64,000 bases of DNA. It comes from Adenanthera pavonina. Lineage: Eukaryota > Streptophyta > Magnoliopsida > Fabales > Fabaceae. Each line of letters opens with the position of its first letter. Position 1 is the first letter of the stretch. Shown here piece by piece: positions 33,546 through 45,974 of this stretch. The position numbers were made by a program, and so were the translations under genes. The DNA lies in assembly GCA_026686845.1 (NCBI GenBank), contig JAIVEN010000006.1, forward strand, positions 31,356,501-31,420,500, written 5' to 3'. The notes below the pieces were generated by a model. That model was given only the letters and a program-made list of their open reading frames with translations, was not told the DNA's origin and did no database searches.

Positions 33546-35166
33546 TGTTAATTAGTTCAGCTAGCTTCCCAAGAGGGGGTGAATTGAAAAGTTTGGATTG
33601 TTCTGCAAAAAATGAAATATAGTAGTGATAATAAAAAGTTATTGAAAAACAAAGTATAAGAAATAAAGAGCAATTGCAAAGCAAATGAGAAGAGGACACG
33701 GTGATTTATCCTGGTTCTGTCTACTCTACTTAACCTACGTCCAATCCTCAAGCCACCACTTGAAATTTCTCCACTATCTTTTGCAAGATTTGAATGGGTT
33801 CTTGCAAAAATCACAGTACACCCCAGCTCGGGCTTTGAGCTGTATAAGACTTTCCCATTCTTGTCGCTTAAGAGTAAGAACAGCTCTCTTAATGTATTCT
33901 CACACTAAGTACTATCTACAAGTGTGTAGAAGTATAGAGATCTTAGTATGAAAACTCTCTCTCAAAAGAGTAGACATGAAATTTTAAGAACAATAAATGA
34001 GCTAAGCAGAGGGTAGGTAAGCTTTAAATGAATCAGAAATCAATTTTGCGGAGTTTTGGGAATTTATATGTTTTTGTTCATTGCCCAACAAATTAAATAA
34101 GGTTCTATTTATATTTTTAGAGCAAAACTATCAATTGGAAACAAGAATTAGTTGTTGCTCTCAAAAAAATAACTGTTCACCTACTGCATTAAATGCATTT
34201 GTCAGAGGTTTTGCGGATAACCTTCTTAAACTATTTGAACAACGGGTGACTAACATTATGAATTCGTTATGCAAATAACCTGCCTAGGTTATGCAGATAA
34301 CATTCATCCCAGAATGACTAAGTTTTAGCTCAAAAACATTTTCATGAAATCTTACTTAGTTGTTTGAATAGCTTTAAATTTTCTCAATCTAAGTTTTTTT
34401 GGAAAACATAGGTTATTTGGATAACCTCCTAAGGTTATGCTGATAACCCATTTAGCTGAAGAAGGACCATAAGTTATGTAACATAGGTTATGCGGATAAC
34501 CTCCTTAGGTTATACGGATAACCTATTAATCAAAGAAGAGTCCAAGTGCTCTGTAATACACGTTATGCAAATAACCTCCCTAGGTTATGCGAATAATGGG
34601 CTGCACAGTACAATTGACCTTCACTGTTCACTCTCATATGTGAATAAAGTAACCACCTTATCAAGATAACCACTTGGATAGATCTGAAGACATGATGCAT
34701 AGCTATGTTATGTGGATAACCTCAACCCTTTTCATGAAATCAAAGAAGAAACTCTTAGAAAAGCTTTAAGATTGAGACTTTATCCTCATAACCTTCACTG
34801 GTTATAAACATAAAGTAAACATTTTCATGAAAACAATGTGAGAACACTTAGAAACAACTTTGTAATTGAGACTTTATCCTTATTAACCTTTAAACATTAT
34901 GCACATAAGGTAACTCTTTTCATGAAAACCATTTTGAAAACACGAGCTAATCATTAATCATGCAAATAGATGTCTTATTTAATATTGGGATAAGCAGAAT
35001 TGAAAGCTAAACTATCTTCTTTTACAAATGGATTCCTAAAATACATGAAACAACTCTTCAACCTTTAGGAATCTCCAACTTTATTCTACATATGACTTGT
35101 GTTCCTTTGGTATTGGGTTTCCAAGCTCAATGTTGTTTAGAATCATCAAAACCATCTGAATTAACA
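33546..35166 (-). mobile_element. Solo LTR, SIRE-type copia, nested in gypsy LTR
   Basis: 1,621 bp, TGTTAATTAG to AATTAACA on the + strand. The terminal block CTTCCCAAGAGGGGGTGAAT is the reverse of the block at LTR ends at 51,875 and 61,345. Flanks TCTTG and TCCTA are a decayed duplication of TCCTA, as the uninterrupted gypsy LTR at 11,414 reads GAGTCTCCTAGC. The interior repeats a GGTTATGCGGATAACC palindrome many times. Confidence 0.8.
34185..34745. repeat. Repeated GGTTATGCGGATAACC-type palindromes
   Basis: At least eight imperfect copies of GGTTATGCGGATAACC or its halves (for example near 34,208, 34,286, 34,405, 34,432, 34,487, 34,513, 34,575 and 34,707), often paired head to tail around CTCCTTA. 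Each unit is itself an imperfect inverted repeat, GGTTAT...ATAACC. Confidence 0.8.
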
Positions 35167-35646
35167 TCCTAACTATAGGACGATTATTTAGTAACTAGAA
35201 CAACACAAGCCCTACCGCTTGAACACAAGGTCTCGTGTACTATTTAGTAATTGGCATACCATGTGATATATAAAGCATCATCACCCAAATAACTAAATGC
35301 CTTCATAACAATGTACACCAATGAGAATGCCCAATGCATGCTAACATATCAATTTATGTTATCCTCTATAGTATTAGCATGCCATATGGTCAAACACGAT
35401 AAATCATGGGGTGCATATGAATTAACACATAACAATATTCATCATACTTATACATTTCATGTTCACCACTATCAATTGTCATTTTCATCTTATTATAAAG
35501 TAAGGGTAGATAACTTATTAGCTGTGTAACCGTACATATCATGACATGAAAAGAAGCAACCGTAATCCATACTAAGAGGCATATCATGATACGAAAGGGC
35601 AACACATATTATATAAAGAGTACATATCATGAAATGAAAAGGATTA

Positions 35647-35647
<1 letters not shown>

Positions 35648-35687
<40 letters not shown>
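35648..35687. repeat. (AC)n(AT)n microsatellite
   Basis: About 16 AC units followed by a short AT run, inside the gypsy LTR. Confidence 0.95.
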
Positions 35688-35981
35688 CAAATACAACCAC
35701 AAGAAAGTATACCCCGGTTGCCTCAACCATTCGAACTCACTTAACACCTCGGTAGGCCAAAAAGAACAATAACCACTACAATACAACAAAAAGATACAAG
35801 ATCATATTATCACATTGCCTCAAACTAATACACACAATCCAATATCCATAATAATTCAACAAATCCAACCAATATACCAAGGAGCTCGTAATTCAAGCAT
35901 CAATATAACCACTTGCTAACTAATTCAGTGCTTTCAAAATATTTCCTAGAGTCAAAAGATCCCAACTAACCAAGTTCATAA

Positions 35982-38535
35982 TGTAATATCCTAAAATTTT
36001 ACTGGATACTAAGTAAAGAAAAATGGCGTAATCAATGATAATGTGAAATGTACAAGGAATTCACCAAAATGGATAGACACCATTTGGCGTGAATAAGATC
36101 AAAGAGGTCATTTTTCCCGATTGGGAGGAAAAATAAGAAAATTATATTTTTACCCCTAAAGAATTATAAAAATGACATCCACGTCCCAAAATATATGAAA
36201 ATTGCTCTTAGGGAAAATTATATCTAATAACCCGAAAGTTTCAAAAATTATAATTTAATCTTGGGTCAAGGGAAATTTTATAAATATTCAAAATTACTGT
36301 TAGAACGAAGCCCTCGATGAGAGAAGTCCAATGGTATATGGCACTAAGAGTTAATGTTCAAGAATAAGAAAATAATCAGTGCCAAGTGTCTGAAAGTAAC
36401 AGTAAATCGATAAAGTAAATTATGAGCCCCATCGATGATTAAAAGATAACTGGGGGAAGATATTGGCCATATACAGATACTATTTGGGACAGGATAATTA
36501 GGCAAATATAAAAATAAAATTGGAATAGCTATGTAGCCCAAAAATGCTAATTTACTATAAAAAAATGTTTTATCAATACAGTTAAAAATTACCTGGTTTA
36601 ACATATATACAGACCATAAAAAATTGAGTAGACTGGACACTCAAAGCCCTCTCATTGGGTGTGAAATTGGGGCAGTATAGGCAGCAAAATTGTTTGGTAA
36701 ACTTCCTCAAGAAGTTATTGAATTATTTTCTAAAAAGTAAGCATGGTTACTTTTACTAGTTAACCATGATTAACTATATCATTAGCCATCTAATTAAGCC
36801 ATTTAATTACCCTCTTTTCACCTCATTCCACGAGCATTCAGTAGCCAAACTAGAAGAGAAAAAAGAACGTCAAGAGGAAGAGAGAAAGAGAGAAGGAAGA
36901 AGAAGGAACTCAAGAGAAATCAAGATTCAAGCTTTAGGTAAGTCTTCTACCACTTCAAGCTTGCTATCTATGGTCTTTAAAGCATGGTTCATGGATTATG
37001 TTTTCCCCCTCCTTACCTTAGGGTTTCAGCCATGTCATGGATTCAGCAAGAAAATGGGTTAATCAGCCATTAAACTTAGGGAAAAACTTAGACTAGCCGC
37101 TAGAAGCAAGAATCCATAGCTAATTTGAAGTGTTTTGAAGAAAATATTTTTCTTCCATTTTTATGTCATTTTTGGTCTGAACATGGGAAGTATTTAGAGT
37201 TGGAATTTCATGATTTTGACCTCAAAAATGGATTCCTCATGGTCCAAAACCTTGAAAAATAAGTGTGTTGTACAAAGAAAGATCAAAGGAAAGTTAAGTG
37301 AAAAATTTAGAGTTTAGTGAGCATAGTATTGTGTAATTCCAAAAATTAGTGGCTAAATTGATTAAATGATGATATGGCTAGGTTAAGGAAGTGTTAGGAG
37401 GCCCAAGAAGTGACATACCAAGTGTGGGAACCATTGGAAAACATAAAGGTAGATAATTCTCTTTACTAACATCACATTGTCATTATTGTTTCTTTGATAT
37501 TTGACACTATGGGAAGTGTTTGTAATGTTGATTTGTGATATTTCTATGATGTTGGATGAGTTTTATGAGGGGTTTGGAGCCTCGGGATGTCCATTTTGCA
37601 AAACAAAACTCTGCCAAAATTTTTGTAAAATGTATATGTTTCCAATGTGCCTATGTGATGAACTATGTTTTCTTGATATTTTCATGCTCAATATGATGAT
37701 ATGATGGCATGAAAGAGATTTATCTACTGAGATTATTTGAATCTCAACCTCCCACATATTAACCATGATTAGGTAGTAATAATGGCAAGACCACCAATTA
37801 AGAGAAAGGAAAGGAGAAAGAATTTGGCCATTAACATGATATTGATCTTAATGGCTATGAGTTTAGAATTCTTATGTAAATTTGTAAAGATGATGTTAAA
37901 TATGTTTCTCCAATTTTTTATGTTTCTTAAAGTTCTAGGTAATGTATGGCATGATATGAAGATGAGATATGACCATGTAAAAATTTATAGATTTTGTTTG
38001 GCAATGTATTAGGATACAAAAGGTCATTCTGACCTATACAGAGTCAACATACTACTGTTTGGGCTTTTTGATGTATAAAGTATGAATGTTATATATTCTT
38101 AGAAACTAGACAGAAAGAGATTTCATATAGTCAAAAGAGAACTCAATTTTGATGAGTGTACGAATTATGGTGAATTTTCAAAGTTAGCCCAGAAAATTGG
38201 ATTTTCAAAAAATGACCATATAAATAGTAAAATTTCACAAAATTTACTTTACTAATTGGCCAAGTAGTTGCTTTGATTTATATTTTTCCCATGTAGATAA
38301 TATTTTAAGATATCCATAGAGACTTGAATAACTTTCATATAATTTTTATTGAATTAGTTATGATTGTCTGAAATTTGCCGAAAAAGAAAGAAAAAATGGG
38401 ATTAAATGAATAGTACCATTTAAATTGATTAAATTTATTATAATATTTCTTTTGTGATTCAAGCTTCTAATTAAGTATAGTTGGTCTCTAATAAGGTCTA
38501 ATACATGGGAAACAGTCCTAGATAAAGGTGTTACA
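35982..38535 (+). mobile_element. Solo LTR, gypsy family C, nested in gypsy LTR
   Basis: 2,554 bp, TGTAATATCC to GGTGTTACA. The flanking family B sequence resumes after it. Flanking 5-mers CATAA and AACAA match at 3 of 5, consistent with an old decayed duplication. Several short open stretches inside have no domain. Confidence 0.75.
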
Positions 38536-39355
38536 AACAACCCACATAATGCCTAATTTTTATTACCAACACGATTTTTCAACCTTTAGTATACGTAACT
38601 TGTCAACCCAATGCATAACTAGTTGGAATAAAGCTTCCCCAAGCAAATATATACTCCACAGTACCCAAAACAACTTAGAGAACAGAAATTAAGCCCACAT
38701 AACTTCGGATTTCCATCAAAACCACGAATTTAGGGTTAGGGTTTGATGAAAATACCCTTTCATTATTGTAAAACCAACACCTAACAATTAGTAACATCCA
38801 ACAACACATCTATAAAGCATTTAAACACAATTTAGTCGGTAGGAATACAACCAAACCAAAACCCTAAGCCAACACCATGAAAATACACTGAAAGTTTGAA
38901 GAAAATGGAGAGAAGAAGAAAGAAAACCACTTACCCACAAAATTTAAGCTTCCCCAAGGTCAAAAACACGTCCTTTGACCTCAAGAATATGAAACCTTAG
39001 CAGAACCACTGATTTTTCCTTCATTTTCAATGTTTCAACCTGATTGAACCATTTAGATTTAAACACATTTTGCAACTGGCACCGCAATATCACTTAAGCT
39101 TGCCACAACGTGAGTCCACACTGTCTCAGCCTAGACTCAACCTTCAGGATTCCTCACCACAGTGCCCCTAGATCTCGCTGTGGCACCACACCTTTCTGCC
39201 TCCTTATTCCCATTTGCTCAATTTTGAGCTTTTCTCCGTTCTTGATTCTTATGGACCTATACCATTCAGCCATATCTTTCCCGAGGTTAATAATTTGCAT
39301 AATTATGTCCTCCCCACCTTATAAAATTTTGTCCTCAAAATTTTAATAACATACC

Positions 39356-39677
39356 TTAATGAAATAGGTGATGATAGTCCCTCTGCATCGCTTCCTCCTT
39401 CTCCCAAGTAGCTTTACTTGATGTCAAGCCTGTCCACAAGCCCTTCACTAACTTAATCATCTCATTCCTAAATTGCTTCACCTTCAAATCCACAATTCTT
39501 TCTAGTCCAACCTCAAATGACAAATCCTCTTGTAGCTGTACCTCTTCATGCTTGATGATATAAGACGGATTAGGCTGGTACTTTTTGAGCTGAGATACAT
39601 GAAACACGCAGTACAACCCAACTAGGCTAAGTGGTAACACAACTCGATAAGCTACTAGCCCAATCTGATCAAGGATT
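39356..39677 (-). pseudogene. Chromovirus integrase C-terminus / chromodomain
   Basis: The minus-strand reading ends the pol of a Tekay/Del-like chromovirus: VFHVSQLKKYQPNPS, then LERIVDLKVKQFRN, then the chromodomain-like TSSKATWEKEEAMQ and the closing YHHLFH, followed by a stop at 39,356. In chromoviruses this domain helps guide integration toward marked chromatin. It is cut from the upstream integrase by the family C solo LTR at 39,683; across that LTR the sequence resumes at 42,819. Confidence 0.8.
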
Positions 39678-39682
39678 TAGAA

Positions 39683-42600
39683 TGCAATATCCTAACTTTC
39701 AGAGCCACATCCAAAGTGCAACTACAAATATGCCTAATAGGAATGTATGAAAAGCAGAAGTAGCAAAGATACCACATGTGAAATATTTTGTAAATGCTAC
39801 AAGGGGCAAAATGATAATTTCACATGCTTAATCCTTAATTGGAATTGATTTCCCAGATAATCCTTAGAAGGAATTATATTTGGTCTTTCATTAGAATAGA
39901 TTGCAAATAAAGAATAAATTTTAGAACTAAAAGTTATGCAATATACCTATCGAATAAAAGCTCTTGGCGAGCTGAGCAAGATGATGTACTTTTGGGTAGT
40001 CGAGAGGTTGAGATTGAAAAATAAATCAATTTAAAAGTATAGTATATGATCCATAGAAAGATGGAAAAAGAAGCGAAATAACATTTTCATGTAACATCTT
40101 TAATTTGTGGAATAGTATAAAATGTAAAAGAATATAATAAAATTTGAGATACATAGATAGATATAGAAAAAGGTGAAAAGGTCATTTTTCGAGTTGGCGA
40201 CGAAAAATTCAAAAATTACATTTTAGTCCCTAGAGAATTAATTATTTGAATTTTAGTCCCTAAAAAAATTATGAGAAAGTACCTGAAAGAATAAATATTT
40301 ATATTTTAACTCAGCTTAATAGCAATTTCATAAATATTAAAAATTTATGTTATACTGAAACTTATGATATACTGAACCCAATGAAATAGTGCATTAGGGT
40401 TAACATAGTCAATTTAGAAGAAATTGGATTATATAATATATACTGCAAAAAGTAAAGTACTATTGGCCCCAAAAAAAAAAGTTCAAGTGATGAGGAAAAA
40501 GTATGTGGACCCCACAAACACTTTGTATGGGACATGATATTGAATTAAATGCATATACAAGTCTATTTTAATCATGCATCCATAAAGTAACAAAATACTA
40601 CAAAAGTAACTTTATCGATCCAGCTAAAATTAATCGATACAAGATATATCTAAACTGGGAAAAATATACAACATTTTGGCAAAATGTCCCTCTCTTAGGT
40701 GTGATATAGTGGCAGCCATGTGGGGAATTGAATATTTAATTGTTATTAGAAGACTTAGTGAGGAAGTTTGCTTAATCAAGAAGTATTAAAAGTAACTTAA
40801 CAAAGGTTAATTGAGTAAGTTAATTTCCTATTTCCTCTCTCATATTGGATGTCCAAGTAGTTACATAAAGGAGAGAAAAGCAGCTAACAAATCTCTCAAG
40901 AAAGAAGAGAGCAGACGTAGGAGAGGAAAAAGAAAAGAGAGAAGAGAGAAGAAATGTATATTTCCATCTTGATTCTCTTAAGTTTATAGTCTAAGTCCAA
41001 GTAGTTCTAGTGGATATGGTTGAGATTCTTTTCTTCTTTCCTTAAGAGTGACATCTGTGAAGACATAGATTCGAAGGGAAAGTGTTCTTTCGCATGAAAA
41101 CCATAAGAAGTCATAAGAAAGGTGCAAGGAAGTAGGTTTGCAAGAGTTTGGAGCAAATAGTATGAAAATCTACTTCTTCCTCTTCTTAGGTTAAGTTTGG
41201 CCAGTTAAGGGGTTATAGTGGGAATTTCATGATTTTAATTTCAAAAATGGGTTTCTCCTGGTGGAAAACCTTAGGAATAAGTGTTGGATTCAAGAAACAC
41301 TTAATAGATAATTATAAGTTTTGAAGGCTCCAATGAAACTTTGTGAAGAAAGCCATAGAACCAATAGCTCAAGTGGGTTTCTTATGTTGTTATATATAGG
41401 TCTTAGGGAAGCCTAAAAAAGCTAGTAGAAGCATAGGATCTAAGAGAAAGAGCCAAAGAAATGCTTCAAGGTAGCAAAGTTACTTTTCTTGCACTTTATT
41501 ATCTTGCCATGTCTTAAAATGTTTTTATGATGTGCCATGTTGTGTATTTGATTGTTGTTAATTGTTTTAGCTACTTAAATGTGAGGGCTTTGTGCCTGAG
41601 ATGCCCATTTTCTAAGCTGTTATGCTGCTAAAATTTTTATGAACAATATGGTATTTTATAAGCTAATATGGTTTTATGATGTTTCTATGAAGTGCATGAT
41701 AATATTATGTGTGAATTGTGACTTGCTACTGAGATTCTATAATATCACCATTCCAAACACTAACCATTCTATGGTAAGGCCATGGAGCAATCCAAGGAAA
41801 AAGCAAGAGGAATGAGGAAATTAATGAAGCATGTCTTGTTTAAAAATTTATGACATTTTATTATGGCAATTTGTATGTAAAATTTTATGAGAATTCATGA
41901 GGATATGTATCACTGTAACTCTGATATTTAAGGCCTCTTATGATGTTAGGAACATGCCTTAGGCAAGTTTGAACCATGTATGCATTGTATGGCAATGATT
42001 GAGAAGTTTAAAATGCAAATTTGTCCAAGATGACCAATTATGAAAGAAATAGAAGTATACTACATGAAACAAAGTATTCAATATAAGTTTATATATGTTC
42101 TGAAAGTAAATAGAATAAACTTTCCAAAGAGCTAAAGAACACCTAAATTGGACAAGTACATGATTTATGATAAATTTTTAAAATTAAGGGTTAAAATTGG
42201 ATATGATGTGAAAAACTATGATTTTTAATGCAAGTACTTGGTGTTTTAAAAGGCAGTATAAAATCATATAGAGCTCCAAAAATTCAATGCTTTATATGAT
42301 AAGATCTATGTTTTAAGTTTAATATGCGAGTGATTTAAATACAATTAGAGTTATATAATGAGAGTTATGCATGTTTTCCTAAATAGATGTCATACCCTGT
42401 TCAAGTTAAATAAATGTACAAAAAAAAATATTTCTGAAAGTAGACATTCAAAGCTTTTCAATAATATAGAGTATGCACAAAATAGCTCAGTATAAAATAA
42501 GAAATAAATTTGTAAAATCAAGGAAAAAATTCTAGGAAAGTGAAACATGACCATATAAACAGTGAATTTTATGCTAAATACTGTATCGATTGGTACAATC

Positions 42601-42813
42601 AAAGTCCTATTTCTCATTTTTCCCATGTAGAGAATATTTTAAGCTATTTTTAGATATTTGAATCATATTGATACAATTTTTCTAAAATTAGGTATAAATT
42701 TTCAAATTTCAGTCAATTAAGGAAACATACCGAATGAATAGTAACTCAGAAAAATAAAATTTTATATTTCGGTCTAATACATGGGAAATATGGTCTAGAG
42801 CTATGGTGTTACA
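39683..42813 (+). mobile_element. Solo LTR, gypsy family C, perfect TSD
   Basis: 3,131 bp, TGCAATATCC to GGTGTTACA. TAGAA at 39,678-39,682 and 42,814-42,818 is an exact duplication, and removing one copy rejoins the chromovirus pol. It is larger than the other family C copies because of internal differences. Short open stretches inside are not genes. Confidence 0.9.
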
Positions 42814-42818
42814 TAGAA

Positions 42819-44066
42819 CTGTCCCATATGCCTCGAAGTAAGCTTTTTTGCTCAAATAGACCTTCCATACTAGTGGTTGGGGTGACCCTAAGAAACACAT
42901 AGTCCCCAACTCAGAACTCCAATGGTCTCCTCCTTCTATCCACATAATTCTTTTGTCTACTCTAAGCAGCCAAAAGCTTTTGATGAATACTGTCTATCTG
43001 CTAGGTAGTCTAATCCACTATATCTAGACCCCAACATACTTCTTTCACTAAGCTTTATCTAACATAAAGCTGACTGACACTTCCTCCTATACAAGGTCTC
43101 AAATGGTGCCATTTGTAGCCTAGAGTGATAGATATTGTAGGAAAATTCCATCAGTGGGAGATACTTATCCCAATTGCCTTTTTCCCCTCAACATATCCTC
43201 TAGGGTCTAAATTGTCCTCTCAGTCTGCCCATATGATTGAGGATGGTAGGCAATATTGAAATTTAGTCTCATCCCTATAGGTTTCCGAAGGGACCTCTAA
43301 AACTTTGATGTAATCTCATCCACATATAATTGAGCTAGCCTCTCCATAGTGATGGTCTTCTTGATGGGCAAAAAATGAGCCAACTTAGTCAACCTATCAA
43401 TAATCACCATATTACATCATGCCTGGAAGAAGTCCTGGGTAAATTCATCACAAAGTCCATAGAGATGTTGTCCTATTTCCACTCTGGGATTTCCAATTGT
43501 TGCAATAACCTTGCAGGATGTTGATGTTCCATCTTTACACCTTGACAAACTAGACACTTTAACACATACTTAGTGACATCCCTCTTAACCTCTAGCCACC
43601 AATAACCACGTTTCAAATTGTGATACATCTTGGTGGCTTCTAGGTGAATAGTATACCAGCTTTTATTAGTTTCTCCTGGATAGTCTCACACAAGCCCTCG
43701 ACGTTGGGCACACAAATCCTTCCACAATACCTGATAATCTCATCTTTATGAATGTCAAAATCCTGCATCTTTACCATTTTGACTTGTTTTCCATTTGTAC
43801 AAAATAGATCCCTTTTTCGAAATCACTCAGTACATTAATTGATCCCAATATCAAGGCACCAGGCCTCACAGAGGTCGGCAAATTCATATTCCTTAGGTTT
43901 TCAATCAACTACTGGTCTCGTATCATCATAGTTGCCACATGAATGGATGAATTGACCACCACATTAGCCTTGCTAGGATGATACTTAAGGGGATAATCAT
44001 ATTCCTTCAGAAACTCTATCCAATGACGTTGTCTCGTATTCAACTCCTTTTGATCAAAGAGATACT
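42819..44066 (-). pseudogene. Chromovirus integrase and RNase H tail, decayed
   Basis: Reading on the minus strand from right to left gives the end of RNase H (RQRHWIEFLKEYDYPLKYHP with KANVV; the usual ADALSR is lost). Then comes the zinc-binding H2C2 region (GYWWLEVKRDV, then KCLVCQGVK at about 43,550-43,640). Then the catalytic core follows: MDFVMNLP, LAHFLPIKKTITMERLAQLY, and an AYHPQSYGQTERTI motif at about 43,200-43,255. Several stops interrupt it. Inactive. Confidence 0.8.
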
Positions 44067-44071
44067 TCAAA

Positions 44072-45969
44072 TGTAACACCCTATTAAAACCGACCTCTAA
44101 TCTTGACCAATTTATTCAAAGACTAACCAACCTAGACTATAACATCCCAACGATACTCACAATTCATCCAAAATAGCAGGAATCTTCATGTGGGACCAAA
44201 ACAAGATAGAGCTATGGCGAGCTACAATACCGCCGCTGCCTCGGTACTCTCAAGTTCCAGTTTGTCCAGCAGAGGGTACTAGCACCATAGTGCTCGTATC
44301 AGATCCCATATAAGCAAAATGTTAATCTTTTAGGTGAAATTCCATCACGCATAACTTTATGCATTGATCTCCAATTAACCTGATTTCAACTTTTACAAGT
44401 CACTCTTATCCCCATCTATCCATGGTCACTAATTTTACTTTAATCCATTTCCGTATGGAGATTTTGGATGTCCAGTACCATTTTGGCCACTTTTTGGCCA
44501 AAACTCACAACTTGACACCTCCATTTGCCACCGAAGGCAAATAAGCACTCAAAAACCTTTCACACAGGTCTTATTTGACTCAACCAACCTTCAAGAAGTT
44601 TTCACTCAGGAGAAACCTCTCCTCCGAGAATTGACCCCTTTGAACCCCAAACTCATATACCAGGCCCAAAGCCACTTTGGGCTCCCTCATATGGCCAAGC
44701 CAACACCCAAGCACCTACTTCAAGCCTATACTACCAATCCCATTAATATAATCTTTATACAATCATCACATACACAACATCCTCACTTCACCCAACATGC
44801 ATAACCACATACATCTCTGTATACCCAGGATAAACATACAAGCAATCAACCTTAACAATCTACTTGGTACAGTTTTACATAAACTGAGTTGCAAACTACC
44901 AATTACACTTGATATTCTCGAATGTAGCATGACTTGCAACTCCTTAGTCTCTCATCATACTAGTACCATAGTCCTTACCTGAAAGGTTAGTCATGAGAAG
45001 AGGGTGTGAGATAGAGTCTTAGTAACCAGGGCAAACACACACATATATATCATCAATATCACACATATATGCAAATGATACAATGCAATGGCAATGTCAT
45101 ACGATGCATGTCTCCCTCCACACGGCTAAAACCACGAGCTAGCGTCATAATAGGACATTTTGTATAAGTGATTCCCTTCCAACAATCAGTGAAGACTAAT
45201 TTCGAGACATCACCAAGCTCACCTCACACTAGTGCACACAGCCAAAGGTAACACTAATGCTTGGATTGTGGTCCTCCTTCCCCTTTCCTACCATGAATTA
45301 GTGGCTATTTAGGGAAGGTACAGTCCATTGTCAGCCTTTCCCTCCTGGCTATAGGAGGCAATTTAGCTACAGCCTTTCCCTCCTTATCCTCCCTAATCAT
45401 ATGTCATCATATCATATCATATCATATCATATCATATCATTGTATATCACATCATCATCACCATCCGATCGTCATCTAGCGCACAATGTCATATGGTGAT
45501 GTTTATGCCACATTATCGTATAATCATCATCATCATCATCATCATGCTTCACAATGTCATGCTATGAATTCATGCAATGTCACATCATCATCCTCATATA
45601 TGTAATCATCATCATCATCATAATCATGCTAGTAAGCTATGAGGTCACATGTAATATCATACTATCATCATCATATGTTCACATCATGTCACATCAATAT
45701 ATGTATATCATCATCACATACTATCTTCTCTAGCCGTGTACATACCACAATATATAGAAAACCATACACACACATAATGAATTTATGTGTTTTGATCTTT
45801 TCTCCAGTCCTACTTCCTTTGTCCTTTGGTTTAGATGCAACTCCATTCAGACTTACGAAGCTGCTAAACTGCTAAACACTATCATTTGCATCCTCCCTGC
45901 ACACATCATCAAGGTTACCTCATGTTAGTTCGGGACTATGTTTAGGGCGGTCTAATGATGGTTGTTACA
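44072..45969 (-). mobile_element. Solo LTR, gypsy family A, perfect TSD, inverted
   Basis: 1,898 bp, TGTAACACCC to GGTTGTTACA on the + strand. TCAAA at 44,067-44,071 and 45,970-45,974 is an exact duplication inside the chromovirus pol. Relative to the family A LTR at 22,245 it is inverted; the TTTTGGCCACTTTTTGGCC block at 44,483 is the reverse of 24,360. Confidence 0.9.
45406..45440. repeat. (ATCAT)n microsatellite
   Basis: Seven tandem ATCAT units. A second, trinucleotide (ATC)n run is at about 45,523-45,545, and both lie in the family A LTR. Confidence 0.9.
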
Positions 45970-45974
45970 TCAAA

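Larger units (their letters stand above)
32395..39306 (-). mobile_element. Left (3') LTR of the chromovirus backbone, with two nested LTRs
   Basis: Matches the right LTR (62,528 onward): GTGAGGCATGG near 32,430 and 62,670, the CCAATGGGTTATAT block near 32,740 and 63,050, and the GGCTAATTTTGGGGTCACC block. It is adjacent to pol. On the element strand the boundary follows the polypurine zone TATAAGGTGGGGAGGAC at about 39,307-39,325. The far end is truncated or too diverged to place exactly. A SIRE LTR (33,546-35,166) and a family C LTR (35,982-38,535) are inserted; the net length is about 2.7 kb. Confidence 0.7.

Noticed and set aside
33463..33951. Overlapping open stretches on both strands
   Set aside because: They cross the exact boundary of the SIRE solo LTR insertion, so no ancestral gene could read through; chance.
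35493..35789. Reading with a Cys-Val repeat
   Set aside because: Translation of the (AC)n microsatellite.
39110..39346. 78-codon plus-strand reading
   Set aside because: Antisense to the LTR edge and polypurine zone of the chromovirus; no domain.
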